From: Protostelium mycophagum
Lineage: Eukaryota > Evosea > Variosea > Protosteliida > Protosteliaceae
Length of the DNA stretch: 23,412 bases
Assembly: GCA_002081555.1 (NCBI GenBank)
Contig: MZNV01003018.1
Location: 1 to 23,412 of the forward strand
Direction of reading: 5' to 3'
Part shown: positions 1-7,637 of the stretch, one piece after another
Numbering within the stretch: the first letter of the stretch is position 1
Layout: each line of letters opens with the position of its first letter
Notes under the pieces: model-generated
Seen by the model: only the letters and a program-made list of their open reading frames with translations
Databases searched by the model: none
Told to the model about the DNA's origin: nothing
Made by a program: the position numbers and the translations under genes

Positions 1-171
1 CTTCTTCTCTGACCACCAAAGCTGTCAAACAGGCGACAGATATATTTTAAACGGATCCAAAGCATTCATCAGTGGCGGAGGCAGCAGTGACGTCTATATG
101 GTCATGGTCAGACCGGCGACAATGTACTGCGGGGAAGATGGCTCCTCTCCCTTTGAAAAATTTAAATTTTG
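1..171 (+). pseudogene. Acyl-CoA dehydrogenase gene fragment, frameshifted and truncated
   Basis: Translation of the plus strand gives [20 protein letters not shown] followed by VYMVMVR (frame starting at base 2, from about base 32). This matches the middle beta-domain of short-chain acyl-CoA dehydrogenases, closest in my memory to the isobutyryl-CoA dehydrogenase type. The residues expected just before it, [10 protein letters not shown], lie in the next frame (bases 3-32), so one base appears to be missing near base 32. The similarity fades after about base 120 and the frame stops at 169-171. The C-terminal helical domain, with the catalytic base region and about 190 residues, is absent: the convergent LRR gene on the other strand ends at 455. 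It therefore looks like a decayed fragment of a mitochondrial enzyme gene. The sequence before base 1 is not visible, so its 5' extent is unknown. Confidence 0.7.
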
Positions 172-454
172 AAATTTGGCAGGAAAGATACCTTCTCCCC
201 AGGAAGTCTGAATGACTGACAGTTATGTCTACAATGGTGTAAATAATGATGTTCCTTTATTTTGGAATATTTCAGACTTTGGAAGAAATTATTTATATAT
301 TTGAGGACGAATTTATTTCACTTTATGTGTTGATGTATGATATAAGGAAGCAACATATCACACAGTGTCACTTGTCGCGGCAGCAAATGCTCGCATTCAA
401 ATAAAAATGGGGACATTTCAAACTAGTCATGGCCACTTTTTCGAAACTAAATCT
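172..454. other. Intergenic stretch, 3' flank of the LRR gene
   Basis: No coding frame is convincing here. On the minus strand this is the 3' flank of the LRR gene ending at 455. Candidate poly(A) signals AATAAA (minus) lie at 312-317 and 256-261. An imperfect copy of the TTTGGCGGGAAA word (one mismatch) lies at 175-186. Confidence 0.5.
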
Positions 455-3051
455 TTATGAATTGATCTGGCAGTATGCCTTCCTCCTCTTGAGTTGAGCT
501 GTGATCTTCCTGGATATAGCAGGTATCACAAGACAGAAGAAAGCAACGATAGCAACTGCGATCAAAGGATAAGCCATAGAGATGGGATGCACCGCATTAG
601 CCGGGTCCATATATGTGCCTGGGCGAAATCAGTTTGTAACTCTTGGTGAGCCGCAACGTTGTCACGGTAATGCCACGGTGAAGAAAGGTTGCCACAAATG
701 ACACCGGGATTGCCCGAAAATAATTGCCCAAAAGAACAATTTTCTGCAACATACTTCGGTTGCGGCTTTTGCCGCAGATTCCAGGTCTGGTTTTCGCATT
801 TCTTTCAAATCAATCAGACACTTACTGGGGGGCTTTCTCCTTTGCCAGTTATCACCACATCTACATTTGGCAGAATTATCGTGTTGAAGCCAGAACCTAT
901 TGTCCGGGCACAGCAAGTCAGTCCCTTGAATACAAATCTCCCAAGACCAGCCGGTGGGAAATTGTGAAGGCAGGGTTCCACTCAGGGATGTGTAACTGAC
1001 GTCTAAGACACTGATGAGTCGGGACGAGATGAGGCTCAAAAGCGGTCCAGAGATGTGATTGTGAGACTGCGGGTATCACTCACAAGAATCGACAAAAATT
1101 GTGTAGAAAACGCACCAAGTTGGTGAATGGAACCAGCGACACGGCAGGAGGTAAATCTCCAGTGAAGAGGTTGTGACTGTAATCTGTTTCCGTCAGGAAA
1201 CTGAAGTGGAGTCGGATACGGTTGTTACCGTGGGAGATTCACGTGACTTACCCAATTTGCATGAATCTGGCTGACCATCGTGCCACAAGTCGGAGGGCAA
1301 GTCACCTGTCAAGAAGTTGTGGCTGACATTAAAAGATGCTTTCATGTTTGACATGGGGCAAAATGGCATTTCTCCATAGTAACCATTGTTTGACAGATCA
1401 AGTAGATCCCCCATGAAATTGCAGAAATTTGGCGGGAAAACCCCGTTCACAGAGTTATTCTGCACGATGAGTTGTGTCTTGACGTGAAGGAAGAGGCAAG
1501 AGGGTGTTTTCATCGACTTTTCGTTGTTCTTCAGAGTTAAATTAGACATGCTTAATCTGCACAACTCCGGTATCCCCTCAGAGAGGCGTGTATGGTCGTA
1601 CGTGACGACTTCCACATTACGTAATCCGGTCATATCTACAACTGTTCAAAAAGTCGTGATGTCAATTTATTGTTCATCGACAAAATAGAATTGTTGCGGT
1701 ACGTACCGAGTGATATCATTTTTGTATTAACAGCTCACAATAAATACTGTACAGCACAGTTGTAGATGTCTAAACATTGATGCGCATGATCATAGAAAAA
1801 CACATGAGAATACGAGTTGTGGTACAGCTCTGCTGCACACGCAGTGAAGGCTGAAAAAACGATGAAATTTCGATGGAAACTCACTTACTCGGGACGTTCA
1901 CTATGGGCAGGTTGTAGAACGAAAATTCCCTCAGCTGTGGGAAGAATCCAAACACGTCAGGTAGAGTGACGTCATCCTGAGCAATTCATCAAACGGCTTG
2001 CAATAATATTTTCTGAATGAATTTTTATTCTTTAGATTGTAAAAAGGTCATCTACAACTTGCCTTGCAACTTCCTTTTCCCGCCAAATTTAACAACAACA
2101 ATTCTGAGCCAGAACATTTGAACCCTTTGTAGTCACCACCACATGCCTCCAATACTTGCCCTCTACTCGGCATCATGTCATCACATTGTCTGAATGGACT
2201 GACGACAGCCTCTAAAGCGGCAGAGAGAGATGCTGGTGTCGGCTGTGGACATGTCTCATTACTGATCTGATAGGTGATGTCGGTGCGATAGATGAAGATG
2301 GTGTCGTTGATCGAGGGGCAGGGCAGTGTTGAAGGGTTCAGAAGGATGTTTTTTATTTGGGTGGCTGTGATACGTTTACAACGGGATTGTAGATCCACGA
2401 TTTATTTTTGCACACAATATTGTGGCCGCCTCTTTGTGTTTTAAATACTTTAAGCGTTGTTGAAGTTTTCCCGCCAAAAAATATCGAAATCATGTACAGA
2501 CTCACCCGCTATTCCGTCCCAATTTATCGTGCCAGTGATGTTATTGCCGTGAAAATCTACTGTGTTTATATTTGGCAGGTTATAGATCCAAGCAGGGAGT
2601 TGGGGGATTTGTAGCCCTGATGTGAGCATGATTTGTTCAAGACTTTGTAAATTCACAAAAGATGATGGTATGGTGGTTCCATTTTTGAAGGGAACACTCA
2701 AGCGCAGATCCTTCGCATGATCAGATGATGGTCTTGATCTCTGCTGATTCAGAAGATGGAATGAAATATCACCTTGAGGTGTGTCAGTGAGCCGATTTTG
2801 CTTGGGAGATTCCATTTTTCCAAAGCATTGTAACTGGCGCGCAGATAGGTCAGATATCCCTCCTCATCACAAATCATAGCCATTTCACGTCCGTCATATC
2901 TGCATTCGCTTTCTACGATGAGCGAAGAATTGAGGAATGGCCACTCCATGATAACATCGACGAGAGTTGATTTGTCGACCGAATTGATTCTCCATCCAGA
3001 AGAGAAAGAGAGACAGAGGAGGAAAATGACAATCTTCAATTCTCGAGCCAT
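455..3051 (-). CDS. LRR type I membrane protein, complete, 8 exons
   Basis: Exons on the minus strand: 3051-2773, 2710-2506, 2364-2063, 1976-1889, 1635-1252, 1183-1084, 1010-826, 618-455. Phases are consistent and give 568 residues. The protein has a signal peptide (ARELKIVIFLLCLSFSSGW after the initiator Met), then plant-RLP-like leucine-rich repeats (for example SLTHLKDLRL, NNITGTI, LDLSNNGYYGEMP, YSHNLFTGDLP, LDVSYTSLSGTLP). It ends with a membrane segment near residues 530-549 (AYPLIAVAIVAFFCLVIPAI) and a 19-residue basic tail containing KRRK. There is no kinase or TIR domain, so it is a receptor-like or adhesion protein; the ligand is unknown. The third intron (1977-2062) uses a GC donor (AAG|GCAAGT). 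The first acceptor (2711, GCGAAG) is purine-rich and chosen because it restores the LRR period. It lies just downstream of the F-box/ankyrin gene on the same strand. Confidence 0.85.
1218..1231. repeat. ACGGT-ACCGT hairpin in LRR intron 5
   Basis: ACGGT (1218-1222) and ACCGT (1227-1231) around TGTT, inside the 68-nt intron 1184-1251. Confidence 0.55.
1428..1439 (+). promoter_or_regulatory. E2F-like 12-mer inside LRR exon 5
   Basis: TTTGGCGGGAAA, part of a 16-nt word (1425-1440) that recurs inverted at 2075-2090. Here it encodes part of VFPPNF on the minus strand. Confidence 0.4.
2076..2087 (-). promoter_or_regulatory. E2F-like 12-mer inside LRR exon 3
   Basis: Reverse complement of TTTGGCGGGAAA; the 16-nt extension at 2075-2090 is identical to 1425-1440 in opposite orientation. 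Here it encodes NLAGKG, a different frame and meaning from the copy in exon 5, so protein similarity does not explain the repetition. Confidence 0.4.
2467..2478 (-). promoter_or_regulatory. E2F-like 12-mer in LRR intron 2
   Basis: An exact copy of the same 12-mer, in the same orientation as the one at 2076, lying in the intron at 2365-2505, close to its 5' splice site on the minus strand. Confidence 0.4.
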
Positions 3052-3196
3052 CGCGGCGATGTCAGCGCAACATCACGTCCAGTTGTAGACTGCCTTTCGA
3101 TGTACATTGGGGCAATACACATGAAGCTCATGACAATTTCATGATCATAGAAAACAAAACGAAAAGAATTTCTTTAAGATCTGATACAGCTCTATA
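3052..3196 (-). promoter_or_regulatory. Short intergenic/promoter segment of the LRR gene
   Basis: Only 145 nt separate the LRR start codon (3051) from the stop of the upstream ankyrin gene (3197), so this must hold the 3' end of one transcript and the promoter of the next. A copy of the recurrent word GTTGTAGA sits at 3082-3089. No clear TATA box or AATAAA is visible. Confidence 0.4.
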
Positions 3197-4075
3197 TTAC
3201 ACTCTCATTTTACAGGTGGAACTCTGTGTTGCCTTCATAAAGCTCGCACTTGACAGCGCAGAATCGACCTTGGTGGATCTACGACAGCTCCAAAGCTCCT
3301 CCTTGTCCATAGAGGATCTGATGTCCCTCGATCGAACTGGTGTCAAGGCAGACCATCGTGCCCGCTGTGCCTTTCTCAGTGTAGTCGCTGCTTGGATATG
3401 CCCTGCTTGTGAAGCCAACTGGATCGTCTTTGTACTGATCTTGACTCGTTGATCTTCGACGAGCAGACTGACCACGTCTGAATGACCCATTTGAGCGGCC
3501 GTGTCAATGATGACGGGCTTGGAAGGGTTGGCACCGGCGTCTAAAAGTTGCTTGACCATCCTGAAATGACCCTTCTTAACAGCGAGGAATAACGAGCCCT
3601 CTTCATCGAAGTCATCCCTCTTCTCATCCTCTAAAATCACCTTGACCCCTTCCGTATTGCCATCAAATGCAGCCATCAGTCCCCAGAATGATCTTTCTTT
3701 CATCTGGCGTATATTTGGCAGGTATATTAGGCTCTTTAGAAAAGCACTATCCTTCCCCTGTCGAAATTCCCTCTCCACTAACCACAGCAGATTTTCTTTT
3801 AGAAGTGTCTCTCTTCTGGCAAGTAAGAAGGCGATGGCCGAAATAGATCGTTGTGTAAAGGCAGATTGTAATGCCTTGTCTGACTCAAAATGAAAGACGT
3901 CATCTGAGATGTTCTTCCACAGTCGGCAGACACCTCTCATTTTGGTGAAAGTGATCTGTCTCTCTTTCCCTGATTTTGACCGTAGAAGTGGATCGTGCGA
4001 GATCGTCTGGAATAACTGCCTGAAGATGAGTCTCGTCATGTCTAAAGAGACTAATAGACCCTCTTCCGTCTGCAT
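3197..4075 (-). CDS. F-box-like / ankyrin-repeat protein, single exon
   Basis: An intronless frame of 292 residues beginning MQTEEGLLVSLDMTRLIFRQ; the ATG at 4075-4073 is the first in the open frame. Residues about 12-60 resemble an F-box-like helical module (LIFRQLFQTIS ... MRGVCRLWKNISDDV), known in other proteins as an adaptor to SCF ubiquitin ligases; this assignment is weak. The middle carries ankyrin-type helices: SFWGLMAAFDGNTEGVKVIL, SLFLAVKKGHFRMVKQLL with DAGANPSKP, and IDTAAQMGHSDVVSLLVED, then IQLASQAGHIQAATTL. The C-terminal 60 residues are Ser/Arg-rich without recognisable fold. It is presumably cytosolic, and the partner is unknown. The absence of introns contrasts with most neighbours and fits large, recently expanded amoebozoan ankyrin families (inference). 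Confidence 0.8.
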   Translation of the reverse strand: MQTEEGLLVSLDMTRLIFRQLFQTISHDPLLRSKSGKERQITFTKMRGVCRLWKNISDDVFHFESDKALQSAFTQRSISAIAFLLARRETLLKENLLWLVEREFRQGKDSAFLKSLIYLPNIRQMKERSFWGLMAAFDGNTEGVKVILEDEKRDDFDEEGSLFLAVKKGHFRMVKQLLDAGANPSKPVIIDTAAQMGHSDVVSLLVEDQRVKISTKTIQLASQAGHIQAATTLRKAQRARWSALTPVRSRDIRSSMDKEELWSCRRSTKVDSALSSASFMKATQSSTCKMRV

Positions 4076-4271
4076 GATTATGATCACGATTCCAAGTCAT
4101 ATCAAATGAGCTAAAAGAGGCGTTTTCATTCACGGAAAGCTGTTCTCGCTGAAGCTCAGGAGATCACCTTTCCAAAATTCCAATTCCGCGATTCCGAAAT
4201 CTTGAGGAGGTCCAAATCGTCAGCCAAATTCCCGACCTGGCTGGGGACCGTAATATTGTACACCGGTAATG

Positions 4272-4302
4272 TTTGCGGTAATTACCGTAGCCTTACCGCA
4301 AA
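4272..4302. repeat. Perfect 10-bp inverted repeat (hairpin)
   Basis: TTTGCGGTAA (4272-4281) and TTACCGCAAA (4293-4302) are exact reverse complements around an 11-nt loop, and the loop itself carries another TTACCG. A run of A follows. The hairpin lies between two tandem minus-strand genes, so it may mark a transcript end, but it also belongs to the wider CGGTAA/TTACCG hairpin set in this window. Confidence 0.8.
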
Positions 4303-4352
4303 AAAAATATGTACCAAAGCAAACTGACATAAAAAACAAATTCGTCTCGATT

Positions 4353-4358
4353 TTTATT
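4353..4358 (-). terminator. Poly(A) signal of the X8-thaumatin gene
   Basis: AATAAA on the minus strand begins 22 nt past the stop codon at 4380, inside an AT-rich 3' flank. The position is right for a eukaryotic cleavage/polyadenylation signal with a very short 3' UTR. Confidence 0.6.
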
Positions 4359-4379
4359 GAACTATGAACAGATTTCCAT

Positions 4380-6887
4380 CTACAATTTTCCGGGGTAAGC
4401 AGCACTTCCGGAGGGACAAAACTCCATGGTGTACTTTGTTACTCCGGCTGGGCAGGCATGAAGCCCGACTCCATCATCATAAGAGTACGCGTAAACTCCG
4501 GGAGCCATGCTGTGAACTGCGGCCACGAATTGTGTGTTTTCGATGGGGCCGGCTCTGCACTGGTTTGGTGTTACGCACCCGTTGCTTGGTAAGCAGTTAT
4601 CGGGTTCGGGAGTCTGTTCTCGATCAGAAAATTTCAATTTCGGAGGAAAAAACTCACCGGGCAGCACATCCACAGTGCGGCACCAGAACTTTCTGGTTGT
4701 TGCAGTCCGTAGGGTGTTCCCCAGTTGAGCCTCTTGCATGGTGACATGCATCCCAAAATAGTACCATTGCTTATGATACGTAAATCGACAGAATTCAAGT
4801 TGACTGTGTTTCCGAGAACGTTGACTGTGGTTTGACCACCTCCAATGAGGTTCTCGGCGCTTGGGCATTTTGAGACGTCCAAGGTGGAAGCGTCGACACC
4901 CTTGAATCCACAGTTGGAGCCGATGCAGTCACATCCTGATGTGTCACCAACAGGTGTAAGTTTGTAGGGGATAGTCCAACCGTCGACCTGTACCGGTTAA
5001 CTACGCTGTTGTAGATTAAATATGGTGGTACCTGGGAGGTGTCGAACCAAGTGGTGGGGTTGGCAGCGTTACAGGATGATCCGGGTCTGCATCCCCATGT
5101 TGCCTCGAATAAACTGTCGACTGGAGGTGTGCAACCACCGGCAGGGCATCCTCCTGGGGGGTTTGGCCAGTACTACAACGAGTCAAAATCATGTACAACG
5201 ATCAATATAACGATCCTCACCTGCATTTGGTCTCCGATCAGACAATCCTTTCCATAAGAATCGCAACCGTATTTAGCCCAGAAACGAGTGCCAGAAAGTC
5301 CGGTGTCGGGCACGGTGTAATCAACGTAGCTTCCGGGAAGAGCTGGGACTGCGGTAGCGGATTGACCTGGAAGAGGGGCACCTGCGCCTCCGTACCTGGC
5401 CTCGAACCACAGTGTCGTCTTGCAGTTATTGATGATACGTAAGTCGGCGGTCTGGGTGGGGAACTGGTGTGGAGAAGGTGTGGGGTTCACATTGACAGGT
5501 GAGGTTGTGGTAGGAGTTGCGACGTTGGCCAACTGGGCTACACCTCCAAAATTGCAAGCGCTGGATCCTTGGGACTGATAAGTCTGGTAGTACTGGTTCA
5601 TGGCGTAAGACAGCTGCTCCGCAGCATTACAGCTGGAGTACTGGCCTCCACTGTTGATGTCTGAACAGAACTGTGGGTAAGCGCTGCAAAGCCAGGATCT
5701 TGCCGAAGACATGGCGTTGGAGCTCATCTGAGATGGGTTCTCCGAGGTAGTTCTGCAAGTCAAACCCGCCCACATAGACTGGCAGTTTGTTGATGCGGCA
5801 GTGGTGGGGGTGGGGGTAGCAGAAGAGGAGGTAGGGGTGGGACTCGAACCTCCGGCCAAAACTGCAAGACCTCCAAAGTTGCACGCGCTTGCGCCTAAAA
5901 GAGTTGAATTTCATTTCTAATTCGTTGTACAATTAAATATTCGTTCTAGAAATCCAGAAGTTTACCTTGTGCCTTGTTGTCCTTGTAGTACAACGACATG
6001 GCATAAGAAATCTGCTCCACAGAGTTACAGGTAGAATACTGGCCACCGCTGTTGATGGCTGTGCAGTACTGAGGATAACTCGAGCACAACCAGTTTCTTG
6101 TGTTGCTAACGCTGTTGGCGTCAACCTTGGTGGGATCCCCTGAAGAGGTTCTGCACTGCAGCGAGGCAAACATGGTCTGGCACTGGTTTGTGCTGGAAGA
6201 GCTGCTAGTCGCTGGGGTGGGTGCAGCTGATGACGTGGCAGGTGTAACAGAAGAAACGAGCTGTGCGAGACCTCCAAAGTTGCAGGCACTCGCTCCTGAA
6301 AATATTAGAATGGAACGTTGAGAATGTCTTTGATCAATAAAATGATAAAACAAGGTACCTTGTGATTGGAAGGCAGAATAGTAGAGGTTCATAGCGTAAG
6401 ACAGCTGCTCGGCTGCGTTACAGTTCGCATACTGTCCTCCAGTGCTGATGGCCGTGCAGTACTGTCCATAATTGCTGCAGAGCCATGATCTGGAGCCGGA
6501 GAGTGCATTGGCGTCGAGCTTGGAGGGATCTTCTGAACTTGTTCTACATTTCAACTGGGAGAACATTGTCTGGCAGGTGTTACTGCTGCTGCTAAAGGAA
6601 GAAGCGGTTGTTGCCGGTGTGGAGGACGATGCAGCAGGTGATGCTCCTTGGGCTAATCCTCCATTCTTGCATGAGTATTGTGTTGGATTATAACAACCCC
6701 CATTGCATGCTTGCGAGCCGACGCTACATAACACGGAATTCCCTGTGACGGGGTCTGTTGGGCAGCTGTATTGGCTCGGATTGTAACATTGGCTTCCACA
6801 GCAGGCGAGGCCTGATCCACAGTTGCAGGCTGCGGTGACAAGCGAGATGATCGAGAAAATGGCGATGACTAAAGTGGCACGTGACAT
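4380..6887 (-). CDS. Secreted triple-X8 plus thaumatin-like protein
   Basis: Exons on the minus strand: 6887-6359, 6295-5966, 5894-5221, 5172-5032, 4987-4658, 4613-4380; 745 residues in phase. Order: signal peptide (SRATLVIAIFSIISLVTA), a Cys-rich head with two CYNPxQYSC motifs resembling the fungal CBM52 beta-glucan-binding module, three X8/CBM43 modules separated by Ser/Thr/Pro linkers, then a thaumatin-like domain (about residues 430-740). X8 modules of plants bind beta-1,3-glucan and thaumatin-like proteins of plants bind or cut it, so the protein probably acts outside the cell on fungal or self beta-glucan, or in the amoeba's own wall. No catalytic residue could be assigned with certainty. 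Introns are tiny (63, 71, 48, 44 and 44 nt). The first two sit at the same phase and place within X8 modules 1 and 2. The 48-nt intron ends GTTGTAG. Confidence 0.88.
4389..5450 (-). other. Thaumatin-like domain
   Basis: The domain is encoded by the end of exon 3 through exon 6. Family hallmarks visible: IINNCKTTLWFEARYG at the start, TRFWAKYGC, PPGGCPAGGCTPPVDSLFEA, FDTSQ then VDGWTIPYKL, the Cys-rich loop GCDCIGSNCGFKG, and near the end AYSYDDGVGLHACPAG with MEFCPSG. The many paired cysteines fit the disulfide-stabilised fold. Spliced junctions restore YWPNPPGGCP, which supports the chosen acceptor at 5173. Confidence 0.85.
5535..5791 (-). other. X8 (CBM43) module 3, lacking the intron
   Basis: Hallmarks: NCQSMWAGLTC, WLCSAYPQFCSDINSGG, NAAEQLSYAMNQYY, then SQGSSACNFGGVAQL uninterrupted. 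The intron found at this point in modules 1 and 2 is absent. Confidence 0.85.
5862..6188 (-). other. X8 (CBM43) module 2
   Basis: Hallmarks: NQCQTMFASLQC, WLCSSYPQYCTAINSGG, NSVEQISYAMSLYY, then after the intron SACNFGGLAVL. The intron (5895-5965) interrupts the same codon position as in module 1 (phase 1, after KAQ), showing that the modules arose by tandem duplication of an intron-containing unit. Confidence 0.85.
6263..6584 (-). other. X8 (CBM43) module 1
   Basis: Spliced residues about 102-187. Hallmarks of X8: WLCSNYGQYCTAISTGG, then C, NAAEQLSYAMNLYY, and after the intron SACNFGGLAQL. Six cysteines match the family pattern. The intron (6296-6358, 63 nt) falls just before the final ACNFGG and is in frame without a stop, so its retention would only insert 21 residues. 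Confidence 0.85.
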
Positions 6888-6964
6888 TCTTAAGGTGATC
6901 CTTAGTATGTCTAAAGGAAGGTACTACAAGCCGGGGTCTTTGCAAAATATGCCCCTAGCAGAGT

Positions 6965-6971
6965 GTTTATA
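6965..6971 (-). promoter_or_regulatory. TATA-like element of the X8-thaumatin gene
   Basis: TATAAAC on the minus strand lies about 80 nt upstream of the start codon at 6887. With a start site some 30 nt downstream this would give a 5' UTR of about 50 nt. It is a plausible but unproven core promoter. Confidence 0.35.
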
Positions 6972-7128
6972 CAAGTTGTTGACCTCTGAGAGGTAGTTGT
7001 GTGCCTCGTGTCCTCGAGAAAATGACCCTCGCAGAAGGCATTGTTCAATTCACATCTTTATTTTTTTTTGTGCCCTGGCAGGCTTTAAAATCTCCGTTGC
7101 CACGAGAAACACAGACTCGGATTGTAAA

Positions 7129-7140
7129 TTTGGCGGGAAA
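7129..7140 (+). promoter_or_regulatory. E2F-like site TTTGGCGGGAAA
   Basis: This is an exact match to the E2F/DP consensus (TTTSSCGC, read as TTTCCCGC on the minus strand), within AAATTTGGCGGGAAA. It lies 242 nt upstream of the X8-thaumatin start codon. Three further exact copies lie inside the LRR gene (1428-1439, 2076-2087, 2467-2478). Confidence 0.5.
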
Positions 7141-7396
7141 TTCGTGATTTCACAGAACGGATGTGAGAGATATCGTCGTTTCCGGAAAACCCCGGGTCGA
7201 TTTAGGATTTGGAATCTGGAATCCGGACCAGAAGGTGGGACCTTGAGAGATAAAGTCTCGATACCACAGTTGAAGCGTTCAATCACCGCCATCCATGTCT
7301 TGGGACACCAGGTGTCCTCGTCTTTAGTTCTTTATCTTGGACAGCTTCACTGAAAGCCTGGTTTGGTTTTCACGTTCGGAAGGATCTTTGAGTCAG

Positions 7397-7414
7397 CCGC
7401 GGTAGTTACCGTGG
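7397..7414. repeat. Imperfect palindrome of the CGGTA/TACCG type
   Basis: CGGTA (7400-7404) and TACCG (7407-7411) with a 2-nt loop, extended to CC...GG at the outside with one mismatched pair. Intergenic. Confidence 0.6.
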
Positions 7415-7606
7415 TAATGAACGAACAACATCGCGCGAAGGACAAGATTCAAATAAGACGGTTTTGGGTTTATTGTGTCGTGAATCACGATAAAATTCTG
7501 GCCAGGCCTTCTGAAATGTCGATTCCTGTTATAGTTTTAGAACTGCCAAGTCGAAAGACAAAAGCACGCAGAAAACACCGAGGAAATTGATTTTAAATTT
7601 CTCTAA

Positions 7607-7626
7607 TTCGCGGTAACAACCGCGAA
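7607..7626. repeat. Perfect 8-bp hairpin beyond the symplekin stop codon
   Basis: TTCGCGGT (7607-7614) pairs with ACCGCGAA (7619-7626) around AACA. On the minus strand it begins 12 nt after the symplekin stop at 7638, so it would form a stem in the 3' UTR. Confidence 0.75.
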
Positions 7627-7637
7627 AATTACTGAGC

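Larger units (their letters stand above)
4076..4379. other. Intergenic stretch between the X8-thaumatin and ankyrin genes
   Basis: This 304-nt stretch is the 3' flank of the X8-thaumatin gene and the 5' flank of the ankyrin gene (both minus). It contains a poly(A) signal next to the stop at 4380 and a perfect inverted repeat at 4272-4302. No protein-coding frame is credible. Confidence 0.5.
6888..7637. other. 750-nt intergenic region, no credible gene
   Basis: This region lies between the X8-thaumatin start and the symplekin stop (both minus). Open frames at 6997-7353 (plus) and 7050-7292 (minus) have no recognisable domain or signal. The region holds a TATA-like element, an exact TTTGGCGGGAAA site (7129-7140), two CGGTA-type inverted repeats (7397-7414, 7607-7626) and a minus-strand AATAAA at 7469-7474 that could serve symplekin. 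Confidence 0.5.

Noticed and set aside
3141-3452. Plus-strand frame of 103 residues
   Set aside because: Antisense to the ankyrin gene, whose repeats are clear on the minus strand.
4364-4744. Plus-strand frame of 126 residues
   Set aside because: Antisense shadow of the thaumatin-domain exons, which show clear family motifs on the minus strand.
5946-6887. Unspliced 313-residue reading of the first X8 exons
   Set aside because: It reads through a 63-nt intron with GTACCT donor and TTTTCAG acceptor; splicing restores the X8 motif SQGASACNFGG.
6997-7353. Plus-strand frame of 118 residues in the intergenic region
   Set aside because: No recognisable family, no signal peptide and no splice context; the region behaves like promoter and 3' flank.
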